Source: Bradyrhizobium sp. CCGB12 (lineage in GTDB: Bacteria > Pseudomonadota > Alphaproteobacteria > Rhizobiales > Xanthobacteraceae). Taken from it: DNA of 64,000 nt. Numbering within the stretch: position 1 is the first letter of the stretch; every line of letters begins with the position of its first letter. The notes under the pieces are model-generated. The model searched no databases. It was not told where the DNA came from and worked only from the letters and a program-made list of their open reading frames with translations. The stretch spans positions 7,006,001-7,070,000 of the forward strand of contig NZ_JANADO010000001.1 of assembly GCF_024199845.1 (NCBI RefSeq), in the 5' to 3' direction. Positions 46,533 through 56,529 of this stretch are shown here, piece after piece. Made by a program: the position numbers and the translations under genes.

Positions 46533-47462
46533 ATGAACTTCACCGACTATCTCAAGCCTGCCGGAACTGTGGTGTTCGTCGTTGCGCTCGGCGTCGGCTA
46601 TTATCTGTTCGAGCATCGGCATCGCCCTGAGAAGAAGGAAACACCGGGCGAGGCGCTCGTCATCGTGACGAAGTCGACCAATGCCTGCTTCTCCGACCTC
46701 GTACGGGTGACCGGCTTCTTCGTGCCGCGCCGCGAGGCCGTGGTCGTCGCCGACCAGGAGGGATCCAGGGTCACCGACCTCTTTGTCACCGAGGGCATCC
46801 TCGTCACCGACAACCAGGAGCTGGCGCGCCTGACCCCACCGCCGCAGATTCCGGGCCAGCAGCAGCGACCCGGCCCACAGGGCCCGATTTCGTTGAAGGC
46901 GCCCGCGCCGGGCCTCATCACCGAAGTCCGCACCATCGTCGGCGCGCCGGCCTCGCCGCAGGCCGGCCCGATGTTCCGCATCGCCGTCAACAACGAGATC
47001 GAGCTCGACGCCCAGGTCCCGGCGGTGCACATGCCCAAGCTCAACTCCGGCGCGACCGTGCGCATCAGCCGCGACGACGCGCCCGACTTGATCGGCCGGG
47101 TCCGGCTGGTTGCACCTGAAATCGACCGCACGACCCAGCTCGGACGCGTCCGCATCAGCGTCACCAACAATCCCTCGCTGAAAGTCGGCGTCTTCGCCCG
47201 CGCCTCGATCGACGCCAAGCGCAGCTGCGGCGTTTCGATCCCCAAGACCGCGATCGACCATCTCACCGTGCAGGTCGTCAAAGGCAATATCGTCGAGACG
47301 CGCAAGGTGCGGGTCGGACTGTCGTCTGACAGCGCCACGGAAATCCTGGAAGGGCTCGAGGTCGGCGAGATCGTCGTGGCCGACGCCGGCTCTTCGCTCC
47401 ATGACGGCGACCAGATCAAAACCATGTTCGCCGATGAACTCGATCGCACGCGGGTACGCTGA
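46533..47462 (+). CDS. RND efflux periplasmic adaptor (membrane fusion protein)
   Basis: A 309-residue HlyD/AcrA-type adaptor linking an inner-membrane RND pump to the outer membrane. An N-terminal membrane anchor (TVVFVVALGVGYYLF) is followed by a lipoyl-like domain (SRVTDLFVTEGILVTDNQEL, then KAPAPGLITEVRTIVGAPAS) and beta-barrel and membrane-proximal domains. The coiled-coil hairpin is very short. The ATG at 46533 fits the anchor. The stop overlaps the pump start (TGATG), so the two are coupled. No outer-membrane channel gene is adjacent. Confidence 0.88.
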   Translation: MNFTDYLKPAGTVVFVVALGVGYYLFEHRHRPEKKETPGEALVIVTKSTNACFSDLVRVTGFFVPRREAVVVADQEGSRVTDLFVTEGILVTDNQELARLTPPPQIPGQQQRPGPQGPISLKAPAPGLITEVRTIVGAPASPQAGPMFRIAVNNEIELDAQVPAVHMPKLNSGATVRISRDDAPDLIGRVRLVAPEIDRTTQLGRVRISVTNNPSLKVGVFARASIDAKRSCGVSIPKTAIDHLTVQVVKGNIVETRKVRVGLSSDSATEILEGLEVGEIVVADAGSSLHDGDQIKTMFADELDRTRVR

Positions 47463-50400
47463 TGGCTCTCAATATCTCGGCATGGTCGATCCGCAATCCG
47501 CTGCCGTCGGTCGTCTTCTCGATCATCCTGCTGATTCTCGGCTGGGTCTCCTTCACCAAGCTCGCCGTGACGCGACTGCCGTCGGCCGACATTCCCGTGA
47601 TCTCGGTCGTGGTTTCGCAGTTCGGCGCTGCGCCCGCCGAACTTGAATCGCAGGTCACGAAGACGGTCGAAGACGCCGTCTCCGGCGTCGAGGGCGTGCG
47701 GCACATCACGTCCTCGATCACCGACGGCGTGTCAGTGACCACGATCCAGTTCGCGCTGGAAACCAACACCGACCGCGCCCTCAACGACGTCAAGGACGCG
47801 GTGACGCGCGTGCGCTCCAACCTGCCGCAGAACGTCACCGAGCCGCTGATCCAGCGCGTCGACGTGATCGGCCTGCCGATCGTCACCTACGCCGCGATCT
47901 CGCCCGGCAAGACGCCGGAGCAGCTCTCCTATTTCGTCGACGACGTGGTCAAGCGCGCGCTGCAAGGCGTCCGCGGCGTCGCCCAGGTCGAGCGCATCGG
48001 CGGTGTCGAGCGCGAGATCCTGGTCTCGCTCGACCCGGACCGTTTGCAGGCCATGGGCCTGACCGCCGTCAATGTCAGCCAGAGCCTGCGCGGCACCAAT
48101 GTCGACGTCGCCGGCGGCCGCGCCGAGATCGGCAAGAACGACCAGGCGATCCGCACGCTCGCGGGTGCCAAGACGCTGGGCGACCTCGCCGGCACGATGA
48201 TCCCGCTGTTCGGCGGCGGCGAGGTCCGGCTCGACGATCTCGGCACTGTCACCGACACCATCGCCGACCGCCGCACCTTCGCCCGCTTCAACGGCGAGCC
48301 CATCGTCGCGCTCGGCATCAAGCGCTCCAAGGGCGCCAGCGACGTGAAGGTGGCCGAGGCCGTGCAGAAGCGCATCGATGCGCTCAAGGCCGCCTATCCC
48401 GACGTCGACCTGAAGGTGATCGACACCTCGGTCGAATACACCAACGGCAATTACCACGCGGCGATTTCGACGCTGTTCGAAGGCGCCATCCTCGCCGTCA
48501 TCATCGTGCTGTTGTTCCTGCGCGACCTGCGCGCCACCATCATCGCCGCGATCTCGCTGCCATTGTCGATCTTCCCGGCATTCTGGGCGATGGACCTGCT
48601 CGGCTTCTCGCTCAACCTCGTCAGCTTCCTCGCCATCACGCTGTCGACGGGTATTCTCGTCGACGACGCCATCGTCGAGATCGAGAACATCGTCCGGCAC
48701 ATGAACATGGGCAAGTCGCCCTATCGTGCCGCGCTCGAGGCCGCCGACGAGATCGGCCTCGCGGTGATCGCGATTTCGCTGACGATCATCGCGATCTTCG
48801 CCCCCGCGAGCTTCATGTCGGGCATCGCCGGACAGTTCTTCAAGCAGTTCGGCATCACCGTCTCGGTGCAGGTGTTCTTCTCGCTGCTCGCGGCGCGCTT
48901 CGTCACGCCGGTGCTGGCCGCCTACTTCCTCAAGCACCATGCGCATGAGGAGCCGCCCCCCGGCCGCGTGCTGCGGTCCTACCACCGGATGGTGGCCTGG
49001 TCGGTGAAGCACCACTACATCACGGTGCTGATCGGCCTCGGCGTCTTCGCCGCCTCGATCTGGAGCATCACGCTGCTGCCGCAGGGCTTCCTGCCGGCGC
49101 AGGACAGCGCACGCTCACTGCTCGCCCTCGAGCTGCCGCCGGGCACTCAGCTCGCCTACACCGAAAAGGTCACCGAGGACATCGTCGCGCGCCTGCGCAA
49201 ACGGCCCGAGGTGAAGAGCATCTTCGTCGACGGCGGGCGCGTTCCGCCGGGCACCCAGGAAGTCCGGCGCGCATCTCTGATCATCAACTACACGCCCAAG
49301 GACGACCGCGACATCACCCAGCGCGAGCTCGAATCCTCGATCAGCCAGGAACTGGAGAACATTCCCGACATCCGCTTCTGGTTCCTCGACGAGAACGGCC
49401 TGCGCGCCATCTCGCTGGTCGTGACCGGCGTCGACGCCAACATCGTCAACAACTTCGCGAGCGAGCTCGCGACGCAGATGAAGCGGATTCCGACCATCTC
49501 CAACGTGATCTCGGAAACCACGCTGGAGCGGCCCGAGCTGCGCGTCGAACCGCGGGCCGATCTCGCCGCACGACTCGGGGTCTCGACGGAAAGCCTGTCA
49601 CAGACCATCCGCGTCGCCACCATCGGCGACGTCGGTCCCGCGCTCGCCAAGTTCGACGTCGGCGACCGCCTGGTGCCGATCCGCGTGCAGCTCGAGGACG
49701 CCGCGCGCGGCAATCTCAAGACACTCGAGCAGCTCCGCGTGCCGCTCGGCGAGCGCGGCGAGAAGGGCGGCGTGCCGCTCTCGGTCATCGCCGACGTCAA
49801 GCTCGACCAGGGTCCGACCAGCATCAATCGCTACGATCGCGAACGGCAGGCGACCGTCGCCGCCGACCTCGTCGGCTCGGCCGCGCTCGGCGACGCCACC
49901 AAGAAGATCTACGACCTGCCGGTGATGAAGAGCCGGCCGAAAGGCGTGAAGGTCTCGCCCTCCGGCGACGCCGAAAGCCTCAACGAGCTGTCCGACGGCT
50001 TCGCCACCGCGATCACGGCGGGCCTGATGATGGTCTACGCCGTGCTGGTGCTGCTATTCGGTACCTTCCTCCAGCCGATCACCATCCTGTTCTCGCTGCC
50101 GCTCTCGATCGGCGGCGCGATCGCCGCCCTGCTCGTCACCGGCAAGCAGCTCACCACGCCGGTGTGGATCGGCATCCTGATGCTGATGGGCATCGTCACC
50201 AAGAACGCGATCATGCTGGTGGAGTTCGCGATCGAAGCGATTCGCGACGGCAAGCCGCGCGAGGAAGCCATGATCGACGCCGGCATGAAGCGCGCCCGCC
50301 CGATCGTGATGACCACGATCGCGATGGCCGCGGGCATGATGCCGAGTGCGCTCGCGGTCGGTGCCGGCGGCGAATTCCGCTCGCCGATGGCGCTCGCGGT

Positions 50401-50620
50401 GATCGGCGGCCTGATCTTCTCGACCATCCTGTCGCTGGTGTTCGTGCCTGCGATGTTCATGGTGATGGACGATTTCGGCGCCTTGATCTGGCGATTCGCC
50501 AAGCGGCTGATCGTGCACAGCGAGGATGCGGAGGTTGACGGTCATCACGGAGCAGCACCAGCGGGTGCCAGTCCGGCGGCAACGCCACCAAAGAACGTGG
50601 TGCACCCTGCGGCCGAGTGA
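47462..50620 (+). CDS. RND efflux pump, inner-membrane permease
   Basis: A 1052-residue proton-driven transporter of the AcrB/MexF superfamily (HAE1 type): TM1 at residues 12-32, two large periplasmic loops, and 12 TM segments. The proton-relay Asp pair sits in TM4 as GILVDDAIVEIENIVRHM. The conserved GxxxxD/E segments and the second-half TM10 region (LMGIVTKNAIMLVEFAIEAI) are present. It pairs with the adaptor directly upstream. It probably exports drugs, solvents or cell products; the substrate is not readable. Confidence 0.95.
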   Translation: MALNISAWSIRNPLPSVVFSIILLILGWVSFTKLAVTRLPSADIPVISVVVSQFGAAPAELESQVTKTVEDAVSGVEGVRHITSSITDGVSVTTIQFALETNTDRALNDVKDAVTRVRSNLPQNVTEPLIQRVDVIGLPIVTYAAISPGKTPEQLSYFVDDVVKRALQGVRGVAQVERIGGVEREILVSLDPDRLQAMGLTAVNVSQSLRGTNVDVAGGRAEIGKNDQAIRTLAGAKTLGDLAGTMIPLFGGGEVRLDDLGTVTDTIADRRTFARFNGEPIVALGIKRSKGASDVKVAEAVQKRIDALKAAYPDVDLKVIDTSVEYTNGNYHAAISTLFEGAILAVIIVLLFLRDLRATIIAAISLPLSIFPAFWAMDLLGFSLNLVSFLAITLSTGILVDDAIVEIENIVRHMNMGKSPYRAALEAADEIGLAVIAISLTIIAIFAPASFMSGIAGQFFKQFGITVSVQVFFSLLAARFVTPVLAAYFLKHHAHEEPPPGRVLRSYHRMVAWSVKHHYITVLIGLGVFAASIWSITLLPQGFLPAQDSARSLLALELPPGTQLAYTEKVTEDIVARLRKRPEVKSIFVDGGRVPPGTQEVRRASLIINYTPKDDRDITQRELESSISQELENIPDIRFWFLDENGLRAISLVVTGVDANIVNNFASELATQMKRIPTISNVISETTLERPELRVEPRADLAARLGVSTESLSQTIRVATIGDVGPALAKFDVGDRLVPIRVQLEDAARGNLKTLEQLRVPLGERGEKGGVPLSVIADVKLDQGPTSINRYDRERQATVAADLVGSAALGDATKKIYDLPVMKSRPKGVKVSPSGDAESLNELSDGFATAITAGLMMVYAVLVLLFGTFLQPITILFSLPLSIGGAIAALLVTGKQLTTPVWIGILMLMGIVTKNAIMLVEFAIEAIRDGKPREEAMIDAGMKRARPIVMTTIAMAAGMMPSALAVGAGGEFRSPMALAVIGGLIFSTILSLVFVPAMFMVMDDFGALIWRFAKRLIVHSEDAEVDGHHGAAPAGASPAATPPKNVVHPAAE

Positions 50621-50766
50621 ACCGGCGGGCAGCGACAGCCCAAGTCTCGTGCTTTTCCGAGGCGGCAACTGGACGGAAGCGGCTGTCCGAGGACGAGATC
50701 CAGAGCAGCATGGTCACCGTCGACCGGGATCGCGTCCGCCGGCGCAGGCTCCCGATCGATTGAGCC

Positions 50767-51441
50767 CTATTCGTTCCGCGCGATCGCGGTCAGCTTCGTC
50801 ATGTTCCGCAGCAGGATGCGGCCGCGCTGAAGATCCAGGATCGCCTCCTTGCGCCAGGCCTGAAGCTGACGGTTGACACTCTCGCGGGCGGCGCCGACGA
50901 AGACGCCCAGTTGCTCCTGCGAGATGTGCACCTCGGAGCCGAAATCGGCGGCGAGCGCGCAGAGCCGTCGCGCCAGACGAACCGGCAGCGGCTGCAGCAT
51001 GGATTCCTCCATCCGCTCGCTCTGCCAGCGGATGCGCTGGCACAGCAACGCGATGATCTTGATCGCGACCTTCGGTTCGCGCTCGAGGAAGCTGAGAAAG
51101 TCCTCGCGTCGTAGCACGAACAATTCGCTGGGCTCGCCCGCGGTCGCATCGGCCGTGCGGCTCTGGCCATCCAGCACCGCGACCTCGCCGAACAGGTCGC
51201 CGGGGCCCATGAAGTTCAGCGTGAGACGGCTGCCGTCGGAGGCGCCGGTCTCGATGCGGACCTGGCCGCGGCGCACGCCGAACAGCGCGTTTCCGGGATC
51301 GCCCTTCTGGAACAGCATCTCGCCATTGGCCAGATGCTGGGTGTGGCAGAGGTTGGACAATCGCTGCAGTTCGTCCGCGCCGAGATCCGCGAACATCGCG
51401 TTCATCTTCAGGATGACCGCAAATTCGGCCTGCTTGCTCAT
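50767..51441 (-). CDS. Crp/Fnr family regulator
   Basis: A 224-residue regulator. The cyclic-nucleotide-binding beta-roll has GEMLFQKGDPGNALFGVRRG and GPGDLFGEVAVLDGQSRTAD. The C-terminal HTH is ISQEQLGVFVGAARESVNRQL. The nucleotide-binding Arg region (GEVAVLDGQSRTA) is intact, so it may bind cAMP, which is notable with a nucleotide cyclase nearby. There is no N-terminal Fe-S Cys cluster, so it is not an oxygen-sensing FNR. The start at 51441 has AAGGA 7 bases upstream; the longer frame to 51540 is less likely. Confidence 0.88.
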   Translation of the reverse strand: MSKQAEFAVILKMNAMFADLGADELQRLSNLCHTQHLANGEMLFQKGDPGNALFGVRRGQVRIETGASDGSRLTLNFMGPGDLFGEVAVLDGQSRTADATAGEPSELFVLRREDFLSFLEREPKVAIKIIALLCQRIRWQSERMEESMLQPLPVRLARRLCALAADFGSEVHISQEQLGVFVGAARESVNRQLQAWRKEAILDLQRGRILLRNMTKLTAIARNE

Positions 51442-51676
51442 TTCAATGTCCTTGTCAATTTGGTCGTGAATGACCTTGGCAAATCGCTTGGAACCATCAA
51501 CATCAGGATCGCGTAAAACAGCGCCGGAGAAGTGTGTCATAAGTCACATAACTTTGCAGCACCCCCCGACTATTTTTGCGTGCTTGGAGCCGCTTCCCGT
51601 CCCGGGATAAACTCACGTGCAAAGGACGGGCAATCTGCCGGGTTTGGCGCCGATCGTCCGTCGTTGGGAAGTCGAG

Positions 51677-53743
51677 ATGAGAGCACTGAAGTTCGTCGGC
51701 GCGGCACTGGCCGTCGTCATCGTCGTGATCGCCATCCTGCTGGTGGTCGGGATCCCCTCCGGCTTCCTGACCTCGACGATCGCCTCGCGGGTCGAGAGTG
51801 CGACCGGCTATCGCCTGTCGATCGACGGCACCACGAAGATCAGCCTGTGGCCGACGCTGAACGTCACCTTGAACGACCTCACGCTTGCCGACCCCAAGGA
51901 CCGCAGCGGCATTACGCGCCTGACGGTCGACCGCGTGCAGGCCGACATGTCGCTGGCCAGCGTATGGTCGGGCCGCCCTGAGATCACCGAGCTCGTCGTC
52001 ACCCATCCCGTGCTCTACCAGCCGCTGCTGCGTGAGCGCCTGCCGAACGCCGGCACCGCATCGAAGCCGCTTGCGCTCGACACCGACGGCGCGACCATCG
52101 ACCGCGTCAGGATCAATGACGGCGAAGTTGCATTCGCGCGCATGCGCGATCGCGTCGAGGGGCGCATCAGCGCCATCAATGCCGATGCCGTCGTTGGCCG
52201 CGACCGCAAGGTCAACATCACCGGCACCGCGCGCGTCGGCGAGCACCCGACCAAGTTCGACATCAACGCGACCACGCCGGCGGCGCCAGGCGACCGGCCG
52301 ACGATTCCGGTGGATTTCGCCATCGACATGCCCGACGTGCTGAAGTCCCAGCTCGCAGGTCACGCCGAGATGCGGATGAACGGCGATGTCGTGATGATCA
52401 ACGGCGTGAGCGGCAGGCTCGGCGACGACACCTTCAACGGCTGGGCCTCGGTCGACATCGCGAGCAAGCCGCTGGTCAAGGTCGACCTCGACTTCCAGCG
52501 GCTCGCGATTCCGCTGGCGAAATCGCCGTCAGGCACGTCCGGGCAACCCTGGAGCAATGCGCCGATCGATGTCTCCGGGCTCAATTACATCGATGCGCAA
52601 GTAAGGATCTCCGCGAACGAAGCCGTGATCGGCGACGCGCGCTTCGCGCCGCTGGCGCTCGATGCAAAGCTCGCCGGCGGCGTGCTGAAGGCCGGCACCG
52701 CCAATCTCGGTGCCTATGGCGGCCAGGTCTCCGGCGAAGTGATCCTGGATGCGACCACCGGCGCGCCGAGCTTTGCCATGCATTCCGATCTCGTCGGCGT
52801 GCGCGCGCTGCCGCTGCTCCAGGGCCTTGCCGAATTCGACCGGATCGACGGCAAGCTGCAAGCCAAGCTCGCACTGCGCAGCGCCGGCACCAGCCAGCGC
52901 GCGTTGATGGCGAACATGCAGGGCACGGCCTTCGTCAATTTCCAGGACGGGGCGATCCGCGGCATCAATGTCGCGCAGATGATCCGCTCACTGACATCGG
53001 GCACGCTGTCCGGCTGGCAAGAAAACCAGAACCCCGGCCAGGAGCAGAGCACAGACCTGTCGCAGCTCTCGGCCTCCTTCCGCATCGACAAGGGCCAAGC
53101 GGTGACGACCGATCTCAACCTGATCGGACCGCTGGTGCGCGTGACCGGCGCCGGCACCATCGCCCTCGACACCAAGATGATGGGCTTTCGCGTCGAGCCG
53201 AAGCTCGTGATGACGACCGAGGGCCAGGGCCGCACCTCCGATCCGGTCGGCTTCGGCATTCCCGTGATGATCCAGGGCACCTGGTCGCAACCGCGAATCT
53301 ACCCTGATATGGCCGGCATGCTGGACAATCCGGATGCCGCCTATGCCAAGCTGCGCGAGATGGGCAAAGGCCTGTTCGGCCCCGATGGCGCCGGGCTCGG
53401 CAATATCCTCGGCAACCTTGGCAGTAACCTTGGCCTCGGCGGCGCCACCGTGCCGGGCGGCGGCAACGCGGCTGGCAATGCCAATCCGCAAGGACAGCAG
53501 CCAGGACAGAGCAACCTGCTCGGCGGTCCCCTGGGCGAAGCCCTCGGCAATCTGATCCAGCAGGGGCTTTCCAGCGGCGCGGGGGCCAACACTGGCACCG
53601 GCCGCAGCCGCAGCCTGCCGGCAACGCCATCGACACCGGCCCCGCAGGCCTCCCCGGCGCCGCCGGCCCAGGACGACGCACCGGTGGCGCAGCAGGACAG
53701 TCAGCCGATGAACGACGTGCTGCGGCAGCTCTTCAATCGATGA
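51677..53743 (+). CDS. AsmA family protein
   Basis: A 688-residue envelope protein with one N-terminal TM (FVGAALAVVIVVIAILLVVG) and an AsmA-like domain: ASRVESATGYRLSIDG near the start and the C-terminal AsmA_2 region with LQAKLALRSAGTSQRALMAN then GTAFVNFQDGAIRGINVAQM. It belongs to the repeating beta-groove group linked to lipid or envelope homeostasis. The tail is Gly/Asn/Pro-rich low complexity. The ATG at 51677 has GGGAAG upstream. Confidence 0.9.
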   Translation: MRALKFVGAALAVVIVVIAILLVVGIPSGFLTSTIASRVESATGYRLSIDGTTKISLWPTLNVTLNDLTLADPKDRSGITRLTVDRVQADMSLASVWSGRPEITELVVTHPVLYQPLLRERLPNAGTASKPLALDTDGATIDRVRINDGEVAFARMRDRVEGRISAINADAVVGRDRKVNITGTARVGEHPTKFDINATTPAAPGDRPTIPVDFAIDMPDVLKSQLAGHAEMRMNGDVVMINGVSGRLGDDTFNGWASVDIASKPLVKVDLDFQRLAIPLAKSPSGTSGQPWSNAPIDVSGLNYIDAQVRISANEAVIGDARFAPLALDAKLAGGVLKAGTANLGAYGGQVSGEVILDATTGAPSFAMHSDLVGVRALPLLQGLAEFDRIDGKLQAKLALRSAGTSQRALMANMQGTAFVNFQDGAIRGINVAQMIRSLTSGTLSGWQENQNPGQEQSTDLSQLSASFRIDKGQAVTTDLNLIGPLVRVTGAGTIALDTKMMGFRVEPKLVMTTEGQGRTSDPVGFGIPVMIQGTWSQPRIYPDMAGMLDNPDAAYAKLREMGKGLFGPDGAGLGNILGNLGSNLGLGGATVPGGGNAAGNANPQGQQPGQSNLLGGPLGEALGNLIQQGLSSGAGANTGTGRSRSLPATPSTPAPQASPAPPAQDDAPVAQQDSQPMNDVLRQLFNR

Positions 53744-53956
53744 TCGGCGGACCAGCGCGCGGGACGTCATCCCCTTTTCGACCCGTCCCTCCCCACCCGT
53801 CCCTTTTCCACCCCGTCCTGGCGTCCGCAGCGGGTAACCACAACGACGGCCCGGCCGGGCCCTTGACCATCCCCTGGCCCAAATTGTGGTAGAACGGCTC
53901 GAAGGGGGCCGTTCGCCCCGTAGCGCGCAGCGTCATGGCGGCGCGAGAGGATCGGG

Positions 53957-56407
53957 ATGGCGGGAGCGAACGACAAGACACGGTTTCTGCGCGAGGGCCT
54001 GTTCGCCAAATACGTCGTCTCCCTCGTCGGCCTCGTCGTGTTCGTGCTCGCCGTCAACGGCGCGATGGAGACCTGGATCTCCTACCGCGCCACCAGGACA
54101 CAGCTGACCGACGGGCTGGAGGACAAGGCGCAAGGCGCCGCCCGGCGGATCGAGCAGTCGATCTCGGAGCTCGAGCGCCAGATCAGCTGGGTGACGCGGG
54201 CGAGCCAGGACACGCTCGAGAAGCGCCGCGCCGACTACGCATCGCTGCTGCACCAGGTCGCGGTCGTCAACCAGCTGTTCCAGCTCAACGGCGAGGGCCG
54301 CGAGGTGCTGCGCGTCTCGCGCCAGTCGACCACGACCGGCAGCAATGCCGACCTCTCGCGCGACATGCGCTTCACCGACACCGTCGCCCGCGGCGTCAGC
54401 TATGCGCCGGCCTGGTTCGCCGACCGGACGCCGTACATGTCGATCTCGGTGGCGCATTCCGGCTTCAACGCCGGCGTCACGGTCGCCGAGATCGATCTCA
54501 GCTTCCTCTCCGAGCTCCTGTCCGACGCCCAGGTCGGCAAGGCGGCCTTTGCCTATGTGGTCGATCCGCGCGGCCGTGTGCTGGCGACGTCCTCTCGAGG
54601 GCCCGATGTCGGCAAGGATCTGTCGAAGCTGCCGCAGGTCGCGGCTGCGGTCGCGCCCGGCCGCGAGCCCGACACGTCGGGCACCGACTTCAACGGCCAT
54701 TCGGTGATGAGCGCCGCGAGCACGGTGCCGAAGCTCGGCTGGAGCGTGCTGTTCGAGCAGCCGACCACACAGGCCCTGATGCCGATCCGCGACCAGCTGG
54801 TGCGCATCGCGCTTCTGATCGGCATGGGCCTGATGGTCGCGATCCTCGCCGGCACGCTGCTGGCACGCCGCATGATCATCCCGATCACGGCGCTGCGCGA
54901 CGGCGCCCACAAGCTCGGCGAGGGCGATTTCAGCCACCGCATCGACGTGCACACCTCCGACGAGCTGGAAGATCTCGCCGGCCAGTTCAACCGCATGGCC
55001 GGCCAGATCCAGGAGACCTATTCGAACCTGGAGACCAAGGTCGAGGAGCGCACCCGCGACCTCGCGCAGTCGAACCACGAGCTCAAGGTGCTGGAAGAGG
55101 TCGGCCGCGCGGTTGCCTCCTCGCTCGATCTCAACGCCGTGCTGCCGACGATCGCGGCCCGCGCCATCGAGATCACCCGCGCCGATGCCGTGCTGATCTA
55201 CGGCTACGACGCGGCAGCGCGCCGCTTCAACCTGGTCGAAGCCAACGGCATCGACAAATCGGCCGAGGGCGCCCATGTCACCATCGAGGAAGGCGACAAC
55301 ATCCTGAGCGATGCTGCGGTGAGCGGCGCGCCGATTGCGCTTGCCGATCTCGACCATGCCACCGAGCAGCCGCTGCGCGACGTCGCCGTCAATGCCGGCT
55401 TCCATTCGGTGCTGGTGGTGCCGCTGGTCGACCAGCAGGGCACGCTGGGCTCGCTGGTGGTGCTGCGCCGCGCCAGCGGCGCGTTCGCGCCCAGCATCAT
55501 CGGCCTGATGCGCACCTTCGCCAACCAGGCGGTGCTGGCGATGCGCAATGCCCGCCTGTTCACCGAGGTCGATCACAAGGGCCACGAGCTGGAGGCGGCG
55601 AACGCGACCGTGCGCGCCCAGGCCGACAAGCTGCGCGAGCAGACCGAGCAGCTCAAGGACTGGAACAAGTCGCTGGAGGCGCGCGTCAAGACCCAGCTCG
55701 GCGAGATCGAGCGCATCCGCAAGCTCGAGCGTTTCCTGGCGCCGCAGGTCGCGCAGTTGATCGCCTCCTCCGACAGCCCCGAGGGGCTGCTCACCAGCCA
55801 GCGCCGCGAGGTGACCGTGGTGTTCTGCGATTTGCGCGGCTTCACCGCGTTCACGGAAGCGACCGAGCCGGAAGAGGCGATGAACGTGCTGCGCGAATAT
55901 CACGCCGCGCTCGGCAAGCTGATCTTCAAATACGAGGGCACGCTCGACAAATATGCCGGCGACGGCGTGATGATCCTGTTCAACGCGCCGATCCAGTTCG
56001 AGGACCACACAAAGCGCGCCGTGAAGATGGCGATGGAGATGCGCGACACCATCGGTCCGCTGACCGAGCGCTGGCGCAACCGGGGGCACAGCCTCGGCTT
56101 CGGCATCGGCATCGCGCTCGGCTATGCCACGCTCGGCCAGGTCGGCTTCGAGCAGCGGCTGGAATATGCCGCGATCGGCAGCGTCACCAATCTCGCCTCC
56201 CGCCTCTGCGGCGAAGCCAAGGCCGGCCAGGTCGTGGTCAGCCGCCGCGTCTACGGCATGGTCGAACCCTGGGTCGAAGCCCGCGCCCTCGACGATCTCC
56301 AGCTCAAGGGCTTCAATCACCCCGTGCTCGCGATGGAGATCCTGTCCTGGCGCGAGGAGGTGGACAACGTGGTCGACGCGTCCGCGGCGGCACGGCGGCG
56401 AGGCTAG
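53957..56407 (+). CDS. Membrane adenylate/guanylate cyclase with cache, HAMP and GAF domains
   Basis: An 816-residue sensor cyclase. TM1 is near residues 19-41, then a dCache-like periplasmic sensor (about 45-280), TM2 (about 288-310), HAMP, a coiled coil, GAF (about 390-530), a second coiled coil, and a class III cyclase domain (about 610-770). Metal-binding Asp residues are in VVFCDLRGFTAFTEA and KYAGDGVMILFN. The EYAAIGSVTNLASRL segment is the conserved region before the transition-state residues. It probably makes cAMP in response to periplasmic and cytosolic signals, possibly read by the Crp/Fnr protein 2.5 kb upstream. That link is inference. Confidence 0.92.
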   Translation: MAGANDKTRFLREGLFAKYVVSLVGLVVFVLAVNGAMETWISYRATRTQLTDGLEDKAQGAARRIEQSISELERQISWVTRASQDTLEKRRADYASLLHQVAVVNQLFQLNGEGREVLRVSRQSTTTGSNADLSRDMRFTDTVARGVSYAPAWFADRTPYMSISVAHSGFNAGVTVAEIDLSFLSELLSDAQVGKAAFAYVVDPRGRVLATSSRGPDVGKDLSKLPQVAAAVAPGREPDTSGTDFNGHSVMSAASTVPKLGWSVLFEQPTTQALMPIRDQLVRIALLIGMGLMVAILAGTLLARRMIIPITALRDGAHKLGEGDFSHRIDVHTSDELEDLAGQFNRMAGQIQETYSNLETKVEERTRDLAQSNHELKVLEEVGRAVASSLDLNAVLPTIAARAIEITRADAVLIYGYDAAARRFNLVEANGIDKSAEGAHVTIEEGDNILSDAAVSGAPIALADLDHATEQPLRDVAVNAGFHSVLVVPLVDQQGTLGSLVVLRRASGAFAPSIIGLMRTFANQAVLAMRNARLFTEVDHKGHELEAANATVRAQADKLREQTEQLKDWNKSLEARVKTQLGEIERIRKLERFLAPQVAQLIASSDSPEGLLTSQRREVTVVFCDLRGFTAFTEATEPEEAMNVLREYHAALGKLIFKYEGTLDKYAGDGVMILFNAPIQFEDHTKRAVKMAMEMRDTIGPLTERWRNRGHSLGFGIGIALGYATLGQVGFEQRLEYAAIGSVTNLASRLCGEAKAGQVVVSRRVYGMVEPWVEARALDDLQLKGFNHPVLAMEILSWREEVDNVVDASAAARRRG

Positions 56408-56529
56408 CCAAAACAAAAAGTGCGAAAACAACCCCATGCACAGTAGCCGGGGGCTGTGGGATCAATGACTTACGCGGGGACTTGCGCGGGTGCGGCGTGG
56501 TTTGACACGTCGGGCAACACCCCGGCAAA

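Noticed and set aside
47732..49015. 427-codon minus-strand frame opposite the RND pump
   Set aside because: Shadow of the pump gene, with no start signal or domain.
53933..56437. 834-codon minus-strand open frame opposite the cyclase gene
   Set aside because: Composition is His/Arg/Ala-rich with no domain. It is the GC-rich shadow of the cyclase gene, whose domains are unmistakable.
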